Source: Intoshia linei (taxonomy: Eukaryota > Orthonectida > Rhopaluridae). Taken from it: a DNA stretch of 29,017 nucleotides. Positions 1 to 10,350 of the stretch are shown piece after piece. A model generated the notes under the pieces. It searched no databases and had not been told where the DNA came from. It worked only from the letters and a program-made list of their open reading frames with translations. Within the stretch, counting starts at the first letter, position 1, and each line of letters starts with the position of its first letter. A program made the translations under genes and the position numbers. The stretch spans positions 1 to 29,017 of the forward strand of contig LWCA01000395.1 in the NCBI GenBank assembly GCA_001642005.1. Reading direction: 5' to 3'.

Positions 1-297
1 ATTTTTTTAAATTTAAATTTATGATAATGTTTATGATTTTAAAATACGTATCAGCGTATATATTTTTTTAAAATCTTCAACTTGTTTGATTTTCAAAGAA
101 AATGATAATTGGAGTTTTTGACCCGTAAGATGTTAGTTTGGGAAGTTGAAATTTATCTTAATATATGTCTCGGAAAAAAATGTAATTGAAATGTGGACTT
201 TATAAAATTTAAGACTGGTAGTTATTGAAATAAAGTGGAACACACACACAAACAAACATTACGTAGCATTATAAGTACATTATAAGTAAGGATTTAA
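1..297 (+). repeat. 3' part of interspersed repeat family R1
   Basis: This stretch closely matches 3222-3495. Shared landmarks are a 'gataatgtttatgatttt' block, a 'tttgattttcaaa' block, the segment 'agactggtagttattgaaat', a CA-rich stretch (acacacacaaacaaa) and the end 'ataagtaaggat' near 295. Related pieces lie at 5473-5690, 11039-11170 and, inverted, at 11999-12600. The element runs off the left edge of the window. I see no coding capacity. The class is unknown; a non-autonomous DNA element or Helitron-like element is possible. Confidence 0.75.
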
Positions 298-1013
298 AAA
301 CTTGCTTTAATTTTGATTTTTTGAGTATGGGTTAAATCACTGAAACTTTTTTCATAATCTAAAAATATATTATAAGTAAAAATGAAACACTAAAATACAA
401 ACCATTCATTCTATCTCTGAATCAGTTTAACAAACTGGTGATAAATATATTTTGAAAACTAAAAATCAACAAATAAAATCTAGATAAATAAAAAACTAAT
501 AAATAAAATTGAAATACTATTTAAATCTTCAATTATAATACATCAATATGTACCCAATTTTCTAAATAGCACAAAACTATAGCTAAATGTATATATAGCT
601 AGTCTATTGATTAAATGAACATTACATTTTCGTACACATTTGTATTTGAGTAAATGCACAATTTTTCAACTTTATTTGTTTTTAGGATTGTTTTCTAGAA
701 TATATTTTGTTAAAATGGAGTAAATAAAGACAGCTGTATTTAAATTTATAAATTTTTCAACAAATTATACTACACTATATATTGATCAAATGTTCCAATT
801 TAAAGTTATTTTGTAGAATATCATTGTTTCATATTGTTCATTTCAAAAGTTGGAATAGAAATGTGATGATTTCTAGTTAATTTCAATCATTCATGAGCAC
901 ACGTACTACATTTTCAAATACATTAGCAATAAAAGAAGAATAAAGTAAAATGATTCATAAACAAAATTTATATTAATATTTTTAACTTTTATTAAAAAAT
1001 TACAAGAAATAAA
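298..1013. other. No gene seen; RINT1 3' flank
   Basis: AT-rich sequence with no supported ORF. The RINT1 3' UTR enters from the right. A minus-strand AATAAA (plus tttatt, 988-993) lies about 20 bases beyond the RINT1 stop and is its likely poly(A) signal. Confidence 0.5.
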
Positions 1014-4000
1014 CTAAAATATAATGTTTTTAGAAGTGTACTCAATAATGAGTTGACTTGAAAGTATGTCCACGTCTTGTCTCACATTAATAACATTCCA
1101 ACAATCTTCAATAGACAAATTTGAAATATTAATATTAATATTGCGCAGTTTTTCATACATTAAAATTTTAAACATTTCCTTTTGAGATGCATCAACATTT
1201 CTAACAATTTTATGGAATGAACAAACAATTAATTTGCAATTTAACACATGCAATCGATTCACAGCAGCAATTTCTAATCCTTCCATACATCTATATTAAT
1301 TTATACAAATTTGAGAAAAAATTAGTCACCTTTCTTTAATATTCTCAATTTTTTGGTCTAATTCAATTACACCATGCTTGTCACATAATTGTTGAATTCC
1401 ACTGAAATAATTATTTTTAAGGATTCTAGATTTTTTTAAATTTGGTACACCTTTAAAAATCTAAATAAATTATATATATACGCAATAATATTGTATTACA
1501 GGCTCAAAGTCAAATACCAGGTTGAAAAGGTACAATTTTTACAATAAAAAAAGTTACCGTACATAAGGGTCACACGTATAATAAATTATAATTTTAGTTT
1601 AGAGAAAATACTTAAAAAATCCATTATGTCCCAAAAAATATTAACAACAAAATCTCGAACCTACATTGATTAGAAGTATATACAATGTATATTAAAACTT
1701 TATAGTGGTGACATTATAAAAGGCTTTCAACTTTTTTAACAATGAATTTAATATTATCCATCATTGCAGAAAACATTCATATTATTCTGAGATTAGTAAA
1801 TTAATACCATCAAGCATTAATAATCAAACAAATTAAATAATTATTTAGATTATAATGATAACATTATTATTAACAGTTGGAATAATATATCTTAAATAAT
1901 TATATAAACTATAAATTATTATTTGGCGATATAGTTTAATTATATTTCTGCCAATTTTAACAATTTTTAACAATCTTTTATTGTCCTCAACTGTACTTCA
2001 TTTTATTCTAAACTTTAAACGTTTTTGAAAATGAGAAATTGTGTAACAATGATAAAAAAACCGAAAAAATCAATTGACGAAATTTTAGCAAAAAATAAAG
2101 TTACAATTTATTTAAATTTTTTCTGTACTATTTTTAAAAGGATATTTAAAATGATGAGGGCAACTCGGATAAGTATCATTAGATATTTTTAATTGCGACA
2201 TAGTACTTCTATTTTAAAAATACACACATTGATTACTAATCGCCCATTAAATTCTAAAAATTTAAAAAAAATATGACACCCTAGTGATCATGCTCGAGGT
2301 CTATGCGAATATTAAAATTAAGGTCCATTAAAAATTATATTGCTTTAATTTAAAGCCTACGAAAGGAATGTTTCGGGTACGGTAAATTCAGTTGGTATTA
2401 ACCATAGACAAAAAAAATATTAAGGTCAGATAAAGTCAGTAAATTTAATTTTTAGGTCAGTTTTTTATTTTATTATATATATCAATAAAAAATTGCCTTA
2501 TTGATAACACATTTTTACAGTTTTAAAAAAATTTCTGTTAAATTTTATTTTTAAATGATAGCCGAGTTGCAAAACGTATATTCTGAAAGATAAAGGGAAA
2601 TGTATATCCTAGTTACCGTAATAATATCATATCATTTTATACCAAAGATTATTGCATATTTTAAATCATTAAGTGAACTATTTTGGGTAACTAATATTTA
2701 AATACATTTTTTTTTAAATACATAATTAAAAATGGTTAATCAAATAATACTATAAAAATTTCAATTATGAAATTATCTTTAAAAAAAAAATTTTAATGTT
2801 TTAATAAAAATGTTTTGAAAATGAGAATTTGAAATTTAAAAATTGCGTAGCAATGTAAAAAACTCCGAAAAGAAATGAAGGAATGAATTATATACATTTT
2901 CATCCATATTTCTTTATTGGAAATGTGTAGACGTATAATGCACATTTTTTTTGAAATTGTAGGATCAATATTTACATTTTTATTTTAATCGAAATATTTC
3001 AAAAATATTGGTTGATAATATATTAAAAAGTATTTTTCACCCGGGAATGCGTAGATTTCTCGGGTTGAAATTTTTTATTTATATTAAATGGAATAAGCTA
3101 TATCAGAATAATCTTTTTTTTAGATTTTCGGACCTTTAATTATTTTACATTTTTTGTTTTAATAAAATATTTCGGAAAAAAAATCAATACTAAAGTGCTT
3201 TTTTGACCAAAAAAGATACAATTTTTTTAAATTTAAATTTATAATAATGTTTATGATTTTAAAATCCGCATCAGCTTATATATTTTTTTAATCTCTCCAA
3301 CTCGTTTGATTTTCAAAAAGAGGGACAACTGGTGTTTTTGACTCGTAAGATGTGAAATTGGCAGGTTGAAATTTATTTTACTTTCACCCGGAAAATTGGT
3401 AAAAGATATTTAGATTTATAAAATTTTAAGACTAGTAGTTATTGAAATAAACGATAACACACACACAAACAAAGCATTTTATATAAATAAGGATTAAACA
3501 TTTATCCAAGAAACCTGATTTTCCAAATTTGAGTATAATTGAAAAATAAGATTAAACATTAAATTGTTATGATAATCTTGAAAAACTGTAGAAAGAATAA
3601 GGTACATAACATTATCAATTCGATTTAGTAACATTACAACATCATCACTATATTCATTGCATTTATCATCAACAAATTTGATACTAAATAACAAAAATAA
3701 TAATTAAAATGTTTATAATAAATATACTAATAGTATCCATGCTAAAAAAACTCCTTCCTTTATCCACCCAATAAAAAAATTCAAAAATAATTATACAATA
3801 ATATAATTCAAAAATTTATTAGTTAAAATTGAATATCAGCTATCAATTCCCAATGTAAAAATGATGCTATCAAGTTAATACTATCAATCAAACAAAAAAC
3901 CAAAATTAATGAATAAATTACTTCCATTTAGCAACATTATCGGCAATATCTTCCATTAAATTTCTGGTAAAAAACGAATAATTAAACTGTATAAAATAAT

Positions 4001-5845
4001 CTTCAGTTTCATTTAAAATATTCTTTAAATATTGGACATTAATAGTCACTTTAATATCAGATAAAAATAATTTCAAATATTTCATTCCATTTAAAATAGC
4101 ACTAATCTCCAAAACGGATGTTTTAATTGAATGATCACTATTAATTTCTTTGACATTTTCAACATAATGACGGCAAAATGTTTCAATTAATGTAGCAACA
4201 AGTTTAGAGTAAATTGGTGTGTAATTTGCGGGTAAAATGGAACTTCTTTCTAAAAAAATTTGATACATTCCTACTCTTAAATAAAAAAATAAAATACATG
4301 TACCTACAAAAGAATCAATCAAACAAAACATGAATTCATAACATCTACTAATATTAACGACTGGTGGTAAACTGTAATTGTCAATTTTAACATTATCATG
4401 CCAATTATTAAAGAATGGAACCTTTGAATAAATTTGGTTAGATATTTCTCTCCATTTAGTCTGAATTGCTAAATGAGTAGATAATTTTCCAAAAAAATTA
4501 CAAATGTTTTCAAATTTCATCCACTTTTGAGTAAAATTTTCATTTTGGAAAATTTTTTCAAAACAAAAAAACGTATTGTCCAAATTTTTAATAAAAAGTA
4601 TATGTTCCAAAATTTGATCCATCCATTTCATTGAATTTTCATAATCATCATTATTGAAAACATTTTCAATTTTCTGAGATAATAATTCATCAAATAAAGA
4701 TAATATTGCCTTCTAAATGATTTGGCAATATATAATTTGAATATGAAAAGTAATTACTTTAGGGTTAACGTTAAAATGCAACCCTGAAAAAATCAATTTT
4801 TCAAAGTTTATTATAGATTCTATCCAACTAACCGTTTGTCGGAAAAGTATTGAGGGCTAAATTGATTTAAAAGTTTAATGGTAAATAATCAAATTTGTAA
4901 ACTTTGGATAAATCATTTGTTTTTTGGTCCCGGTTAAAGTGATAATTGAAACGTATTTCAAATGGGTCTGTCAAGAGGTTAATTAAAAGTATATCGTATT
5001 TATCTTCTTTTGGTGTTATGCTAAATAATTAAATTACATTTTTTTTAGTTAATATTTTCTTCAATAATATTGAACGTACAATTGTTGAATATCCAAAAAG
5101 TTTGAAATTAATTTGGTAATTTCAGAAAATTCATGTACAGTATCTGGTATAACGTCTTTCGAGTTTACCGTATAATTTGGCCAGCCTTTTACTTTTAACA
5201 AGTGTTGACACTTTCTAATTACAATAATTGCATATTTAAACATTTATTTTTATTTTTTAATGGTTGATAAATTAATAAATTACAATATAATTTTTGTAAA
5301 GAATAAATCCAAAAATTCAATTCGTAAATGCATTAATCTTATTTTAATTCGATTTATATTTAAAATGTTCATTGTATTTTCCATTAAAAAAAAATTTTTG
5401 TAAATTTCAATCAAATCATTTTCCTTGAAAGTCAATTCGAGATTTTTACTAAATTAAAATTAATCCTAACTTGTATAAAACTCTTTGTATGTTTGTCTGA
5501 CCGTTTGTACGGCTTTGTGTTATCGCTTATTTCAATAACTAAGAGTCTTAGAATTTTTAAAATTCCACATTTTTATTGGTTTTTTCCGATACTTTATAAA
5601 ATTCTAAGACTGGTAGTTATTGAAATAAAGTGGAACACACACACACAAACAAATATTGCGTATTATATTATATAAGTAAGGATAGTAATACAATTATTTA
5701 TTAATAAATATACTAGTTACTAGTACATTATATTTTACCTCTGTGATTCCAATTTATGAATTTTTTTTATAACAGCATCTTTTTCTTTTGAATTCCTACG
5801 CCATTTTTCGCCAATTTCAACTCTAATTTTTTCATACAAATCCAT
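1014..5845 (-). CDS. RINT1: RINT1/TIP20-like vesicle tethering protein (10 exons, 676 aa)
   Basis: RINT1 (yeast Tip20, plant MAG2) is a subunit of the NRZ/Dsl1 complex, which tethers Golgi-derived vesicles at the ER. Exons in reading order are 5845-5739, 5448-5284, 5214-5080, 5020-4903, 4856-4758, 4712-3922, 3683-3515, 1660-1612, 1450-1330 and 1290-1014. All phases agree, giving 2031 nt. The best evidence is the RINT1 signature at residues about 151-175 (LLTDPFEIRFNYHF then QKTNDLSK, against PL.KRF.YHF.G.RQTN..SKPE in human). Further matches are AILNGMKYLKLFLSDIK (about 413-429), the exon 7/8 join giving VNIFWDIM, and RQDVDIL near the C-terminus (655-661). It is shorter than human RINT1 (about 790 aa), mainly at the N-terminus. 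Introns are 39-69 nt except intron 1 (290), intron 6 (238) and the repeat-filled intron 7 (1661-3514). The start is the first ATG of the 5' exon; an additional upstream exon cannot be excluded. Confidence 0.87.
2286..2408 (+). repeat. Arm of long-distance inverted repeat (partner 28526-28645)
   Basis: About 120 bases, from 'gatcatgctcgagg' to 'ttggtattaac', recur as the reverse complement near the right edge of the window, with only scattered differences. The block includes 'ctatgcgaatattaaaatt' and 'cctacgaaaggaatgtttcg'. It is probably a conserved part of another interspersed repeat. Confidence 0.8.
2805..3496 (+). repeat. Repeat R1, long copy in RINT1 intron 7
   Basis: Contains the middle section shared with 20155-20525 and 27545-27960 ('ggaaatgtgtagacg', 'ttgtaggatcaatattta', 'gggaatgcgtaga', 'aataagctatatcagaataat'), then the 3' section shared with 1-297. 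It ends in the CA-rich stretch and 'ataaataagg'. Inverted counterparts fill P5CDH intron 1. Confidence 0.75.
5473..5690. repeat. Palindromic miniature element in RINT1 intron 1
   Basis: The right half ends like R1 ('agactggtagttattgaaat', acacacacacacaaaca, 'tataagtaagg'). The left half reads as an imperfect reverse complement of it: 'ttgtataaaactc', then tttgtg/gtgttatcgc, then 'ttatttcaataactaagagt', 'cttagaattttt'. The two halves meet at about 5575-5590, giving terminal inverted repeats of roughly 100 bp, as in a MITE. It almost fills intron 1 (5449-5738). Confidence 0.6.
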
Positions 5846-6049
5846 TACATTAATAAATTAGGGGAAAAATAAATAAATAAAGTTTAAATTTTATTAATGG
5901 ATTACTGTGCAACTTGAATTAAAATAAATCTACAAGTTTTAATAAGTACTATCAATTTTAGTTTATTTGGTGTTAAATTTACCTAAATTTACCTAACATA
6001 TAAACCCTATTTATATGTCAATCAGTATTAAAGTGTATTTTGTAATATT

Positions 6050-6388
6050 ATGATTAAATTAATGGACAACAAATCAATGAGCTCAAATTTTAAAAGTATA
6101 AATGATATTGATTTGCTGGAAATTCGGTATAATTATTTGTTTAAAAATGATGAAGACAGATTAGCCAAATTAATGAAAACAATATCAGATGATGATTTAT
6201 AATATGTTCTGCTCAATATAAACATTCCAGAAAATGATGGATTTAAATCAGTCATAATTTGTTTAAAGCAGCGTTACCAAGTAACTACGATTCGTTTTAA
6301 AGGACATTATACCTTATTTCGTATGCAACGAAAAGATAATGAATCAATCGATCAATTATATATAAGATTGATTATTAGTATAATTTGA
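6050..6388 (+). pseudogene. Interrupted ORF, weakly gag-like
   Basis: One reading frame runs from ATG 6050 (also ATG 6062) to TGA 6386-6388 with a single in-frame TAA at 6200-6202. The first part is a 50-codon polar, acidic segment. The second contains RFKGHYTLFRMQRKDNESID, which recalls the '...F..R.Q...ESID.F...L' pattern of Ty3/gypsy-type gag proteins. The resemblance is short and by eye only. It could also be an unrelated short gene with an intron. No protease or reverse transcriptase is visible nearby. Confidence 0.3.
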
Positions 6389-6880
6389 TTTTTTGACCAT
6401 GAAAACGTTTATCTTTGGTTTTTAAAAGTAGTATATTATCAGGGTAATTAAAAACTATACATAATAATGTATTTATAGAATTCCAACATTCTTAGTTCGT
6501 TCACATAGACAGATATATTATCAATATTAAATCAAAATTTTTTTTGAAATTTAATAGTGTTATGAAAAATAAATGGCTAAATAATACTATACTATTAAGA
6601 TGTTTTCCTACTTGTAATATACCATTACATTGATACGATCACTTGTTCATCTGAACGAATCGTTGTTTTAATTTAACTTTATATTTTAATAAAATAATTT
6701 AAAAAATATTTTAACTATAAAGATAATTTGCTTTTTTCACCGTGAAGACGTTTAGTTTAGATTTTTTTAAATAGCCTATTAACATTGAAATTAAAAATTG
6801 CACATAATATTGTATTTATAGAGTTGTAAGATTCCTACTTTTTTCTTAAACGTGTTATCAATAAACAAACAAAAATACAA
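6385..6880 (+). repeat. Diverged direct duplication, two units about 330 bp apart
   Basis: About 6385-6540 and 6715-6870 share the order 'ttttttgaccatgaaaacgttta' / 'ttttttcaccgtgaagacgttta', then 'attaaaaactatacataataatgtatttatagaattc' / 'attaaaaattgcacataatattgtatttatagagtt', and a following CA-rich segment. The 'ttgaccatgaa' phrase is also typical of R1 modules, so these are probably R1 relatives. Confidence 0.55.
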
Positions 6881-7563
6881 ACACTGCATTTCATACATTA
6901 TTAAATATATATAAATAATTATTTGTTAGAATTTAAATTAAAGTTTAATTATACATTATAGTTACATTTGGTTAATTTTTAAATTGTTTAATTTACTAGA
7001 ATTATATTGTAGACATTTTCATTATTACATTAATATTGTACAAATTGCGTAAAGACTGAGCTTTAAAGATTAATTCGATCGATTAATCATGAATAAAAGT
7101 AAGTCAATCTATTTGTCAAATTTGGCTGTAAACTTATTTTGTATATACTCATTACTCAAAAGAATACTAAAAAACTGACCCAATTAATAATATAGTTCAA
7201 ATATGTAAATACATATAATATGTAATTATAGAAAATACCATACAATAAAAATTGCATGTAGAATAAGTCTTAGTATTATATATCACTTTACAATTAAAAA
7301 TTTAGAATATATTATTATTAACAATTGTAAAGACATTATACGTGATTAACAAATAAAATAATTATGAAAATGTCATTTAATATTTCAGTAATTTCATAGT
7401 GTATGGTACTTTTAGTGTTTTTAGTAATTTCAAAAGGCAATATAATGAATAGATATACACTTGATTACCTGTGATTTATAATCATATACATATTATTGGA
7501 ATTACTCATTTTACTAACATAGACTATTAATTTATACTAACCCATACTTAACAAACAAGGTCT
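6881..7563. other. No gene seen upstream of orphan gene 1
   Basis: Strongly AT-rich with no ORF or repeat that I can support. It is the presumed promoter and 5' region of the gene starting at 7564. Confidence 0.4.
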
Positions 7564-8490
7564 ATGAGTGATTCTAGTGAAGCATTCAATTATTTTTCAA
7601 GCAAAATATCAAAACAAGAGTATGGAATCACTAGAGAAAAATTTAAATCAAATTTAAAAGCCATGAATTGGAATCTTCGTAAAAAAAATTCCTTCATATT
7701 TTTGACTAGAGAAAACAGACCACGTGAATGTAGAATATATGACAATAATTGTAAAATTTATACAAAATTAAAAGACACTAGCATAAATGAATTTCAAAAA
7801 AAATACATTGAAAATGGAAAATTATATCACGATTACTGTGTGCATGGTCCAAAAGATTTTATTGAAAATATCAAAAAAAAAAAAATATTTAATAATAAAT
7901 CGTTTTCCAAAGAATGTTTTGCAGTTCAAACTAATGTTAATGCTCTCAATATGAAAAACTCTATAAACATATCTAAAAATTTTCGTTTAGATTCACATTC
8001 TATTCCTACTTGTGAATCTTTATACCCTCATTCAATTTTAAAAAATTCCAAAACATCTGTATCCAAGGAATCTACAATCTCGAATCAACTGTATGGTCCA
8101 AACAAACAAATTAAACTATCACAAGATAAGAAATTGATCACTTTTGATCTTTCAAATCACCTCACCATAAAATCTCAATTAAGTAAAGAACAACGATCAA
8201 GTATAAAAAAAAATGAAAAAGTGAAAATAATTTTACACATTAATCAGTTTAATATGAAACCTAGTGATTTTCGTTTCAAAAAAAAATTAAATAAAATCAC
8301 TCTTGAATCTCATAACATTAAAACAAATGTAGTCAACAATTACTACAATTATTATAGTCTGGATTCTAGGTATATGAACACTGTCTACATGAATATTTTT
8401 GATAAATATGCAAAACTCAATTGGAAATGTCCTGTTCTCGATATGAAGAATGTAACCATTATCTACCCAAAAAAAAATGTCAAATTATAA
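7564..8490 (+). CDS. Intronless orphan: basic Lys/Asn/Ser-rich protein, 308 aa
   Basis: A 308-residue single-exon ORF that I do not recognise. It has no signal peptide and no hydrophobic segment long enough for a membrane helix. It is rich in Lys, Asn and Ser, with basic clusters at about 105-109 (KKKKI) and 255-259 (RFKKK). The N-terminal part (about 20-110) looks most ordered, with aromatic residues and cysteines (PRECRIYDNNC, YHDYC). The centre (about 110-190) looks disordered, and a more hydrophobic C-terminal part (about 210-308) ends in VTIIYPKKN. Composition suggests a nuclear or cytoplasmic nucleic-acid- or protein-binding protein, but that is a guess. The TAA stop overlaps an AATAAA at 8489-8494. 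It is convergent with the gene at 8541-9800, 50 bases away. The long uninterrupted frame in very AT-rich DNA supports real coding. Confidence 0.72.
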   Translation: MSDSSEAFNYFSSKISKQEYGITREKFKSNLKAMNWNLRKKNSFIFLTRENRPRECRIYDNNCKIYTKLKDTSINEFQKKYIENGKLYHDYCVHGPKDFIENIKKKKIFNNKSFSKECFAVQTNVNALNMKNSINISKNFRLDSHSIPTCESLYPHSILKNSKTSVSKESTISNQLYGPNKQIKLSQDKKLITFDLSNHLTIKSQLSKEQRSSIKKNEKVKIILHINQFNMKPSDFRFKKKLNKITLESHNIKTNVVNNYYNYYSLDSRYMNTVYMNIFDKYAKLNWKCPVLDMKNVTIIYPKKNVKL

Positions 8491-8502
8491 TAAAGTTTTA
8501 TT
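8489..8502. promoter_or_regulatory. Back-to-back poly(A) signals of convergent genes
   Basis: AATAAA on the plus strand (8489-8494) overlaps the stop codon of the 7564 gene. AATAAA on the minus strand (plus tttatt, 8497-8502) lies about 40 bases beyond the stop of the 8541-9800 gene. Cleavage normally occurs 10-30 nt past the signal, so the two mRNAs should overlap at their 3' ends. Confidence 0.55.
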
Positions 8503-8540
8503 AATTTTAAATCTTAAAATTAAACTTTTACAAATTTGAT

Positions 8541-9800
8541 TTAATCATTTAAACTGTTGTAAGTTCCGTAGGTATATATTGTGCCAAAAGACTTTACTAT
8601 CGCTATATAATTTACTCGAATATCCTCAGAGTTTTTTACTAGATTTTTAAAATAAAACGTATGTGTAAAAGATAGTACATAACAATATATCATATATACA
8701 AACATGGAATTTTTTGCAATTTTTGAATTATTAAGACTGTGTATAAATTTGAAATCATTTTTCTTTATATTTAAGAGTAAATTTAAAGAAAACAATAATA
8801 CATCGTTGATGGCATAAGCAGTAAACGTAAATCCTTTATAACCCATTAATATGTTGTATCCCAAATATATTATAAAATTATACATTATCAATGATGATAT
8901 AATTCGATACGATACAATAAAGGCTTTAGGTACAATTTCAGGAAAAGATGACACTGAATAATTAATAATCAACAATGACACATAGAAATATATACTCTTT
9001 TTAATCACAAATATGGCTATTATAATGTGTGGTACAGTATTTTGTATTAAATCATGAAAGCTTTTCAATTCGTCGTAGTAGTCAATAATGTTTGCCAATT
9101 CAATGATCAATTTTCTTAATTTTTTAAGATCAAAACCAATGAAAGTACTTTTAAATGAATTTAAAAATTTAATTACTTCTAATGATAATTTAGAAAAATT
9201 TGTATAATATTTTCTGACAACCAGTACAATTTTATCAATGTCATTAACAATTTTAGCAATATTGGCTAAAATCTTTTCATGATCAAATTGTTCATTTCCC
9301 AATTTCAAATAATTGTCACGTTCTACTAGTACAAAGAAGACATCATATAATGTCGATACAATGCATAGGGCCCAATATTGAAATGTCATCGTTTCTGTTG
9401 ACCCAAGTTTTTTAAAAATGTAATTTTGATTAATTTCAGTAAAGTATAATATAATGAGTGTAAAATAATAGTACAGGAATAATACATTTGCATGAGATGC
9501 ATATTTTATTAATTTATAGGAAAATGAATTTTCAGTTATGTATATGGATAAAGGTATATATAGAGCATTTGATAGTATTATTGATAGTGTTTGGAGTAAT
9601 ACTTTCTCATCCAATGATAAATTAGCACTGTAGAATACTAATGTTATGTATATTGAAAAGTTTATACCAAAGTATATTAAACTAGCTGCAGAAAATGTTA
9701 TTCTTATTGCATTTACGCGTACTAGTTCTTTTACGTCCACCCTATCTTCACATTTTGTAGATAATAGTAATATACTGGTTAGGAGGAGAATGTATATCAT
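8541..9800 (-). CDS. Intronless orphan: multi-pass membrane protein, 419 aa
   Basis: A single-exon ORF that I do not recognise. It opens with a clear signal-peptide-like segment (residues 1-17, rich in Leu and Ile, ending KC before an acidic stretch). By eye I count seven to eight hydrophobic spans, at about 34-58, 68-87, 102-120, 140-158, 256-282, 290-318, 325-345 and 362-385. A polar, amphipathic stretch of about 100 residues lies between spans four and five (about 159-255). The layout, four helices, a long loop, then about four helices, resembles a channel, transporter or receptor, but I can name no family motif. The start is the first ATG in frame and gives the signal peptide. A tag-like acceptor (tttag) just upstream leaves room for a 5' UTR exon. 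It is convergent with the gene ending at 8490. Confidence 0.78.
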   Translation of the reverse strand: MIYILLLTSILLLSTKCEDRVDVKELVRVNAIRITFSAASLIYFGINFSIYITLVFYSANLSLDEKVLLQTLSIILSNALYIPLSIYITENSFSYKLIKYASHANVLFLYYYFTLIILYFTEINQNYIFKKLGSTETMTFQYWALCIVSTLYDVFFVLVERDNYLKLGNEQFDHEKILANIAKIVNDIDKIVLVVRKYYTNFSKLSLEVIKFLNSFKSTFIGFDLKKLRKLIIELANIIDYYDELKSFHDLIQNTVPHIIIAIFVIKKSIYFYVSLLIINYSVSSFPEIVPKAFIVSYRIISSLIMYNFIIYLGYNILMGYKGFTFTAYAINDVLLFSLNLLLNIKKNDFKFIHSLNNSKIAKNSMFVYMIYCYVLSFTHTFYFKNLVKNSEDIRVNYIAIVKSFGTIYTYGTYNSLND

Positions 9801-10350
9801 TGCTGAGATTGTATATATGCTAAATTTTTTAAAGGTGTCGTTATTTTGGTATTAATTATACAATCTGTATTTATTTTATACGTTACAAATACATGTAAAT
9901 CATGTTTTACGTTTGACGAAATGTAATCACTAATATAGTTACTTTGAGTATTACATTAATGTAAATACAATTAATTTTACATTGATAATATATGCAGGAC
10001 GGGTCCAAGAAGCTAGTTAAAACGGTGAGAGCGAAGCAAGCAACATTTTTCGAAGCGAAGCGAGCAATATATTTAATTTCGCCGAAGACAAAAAAAATTT
10101 TTGGGGCGTCTGTTTTAATATTAAGGCGTGTAGTTTGATTTTAAAGTGTCTCTTTTAGTTTCATTAAAATATTAAAATTAAAGGTTGTTCTACAATAGTT
10201 TTCAAATTTTTATTTTTTCGCAAAAATAAAAAAAATGATCACCACAAAAAAAACTTGTTCAGAGAACTACTGGGAGAACTTTTATTCCTAAAAGTTTTAA
10301 TAAAGTTGTGAAACTTATCATATTTATTAAAAGAATATATAATTTTAGGT
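9801..10350. other. Intergenic; short GC-richer repeat-like patch
   Basis: No gene seen. At 9993-10100 the base composition changes abruptly: 'gcaggacgggtccaagaagctagtt' is followed by a short internal direct repeat, 'gagcgaagcaagcaa' and 'gaagcgaagcgagcaa'. This looks like the end of a mobile element, but no second copy is present in the window. Confidence 0.4.

Larger units (their letters stand above)
1661..3514 (-). other. RINT1: RINT1 intron 7, repeat-filled (1854 nt)
   Basis: The donor after CAG at 3515 and the acceptor before 1660 are both phase 0. The joined protein LENQ/VRDFVVNIFWDIM aligns without a gap to the human segment QLEQQLCFSLFKIFWQM, so I infer no missing exon. The intron holds two R1 segments (about 2010-2100 and 2805-3496) and one arm of a long-distance inverted repeat (2286-2408). 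Confidence 0.7.

Noticed and set aside
1440-1460. Alternative RINT1 exon 9 acceptor at 1461-1462 (phase 0)
   Set aside because: It would require dropping exon 8. The acceptor before 1450 is in phase 1 with exon 8 and restores the IFWxxM region aligned to human RINT1.
9646-9855. 69-codon plus-strand frame
   Set aside because: Antisense to the 5' end of the 419-aa membrane protein gene, with no independent support.
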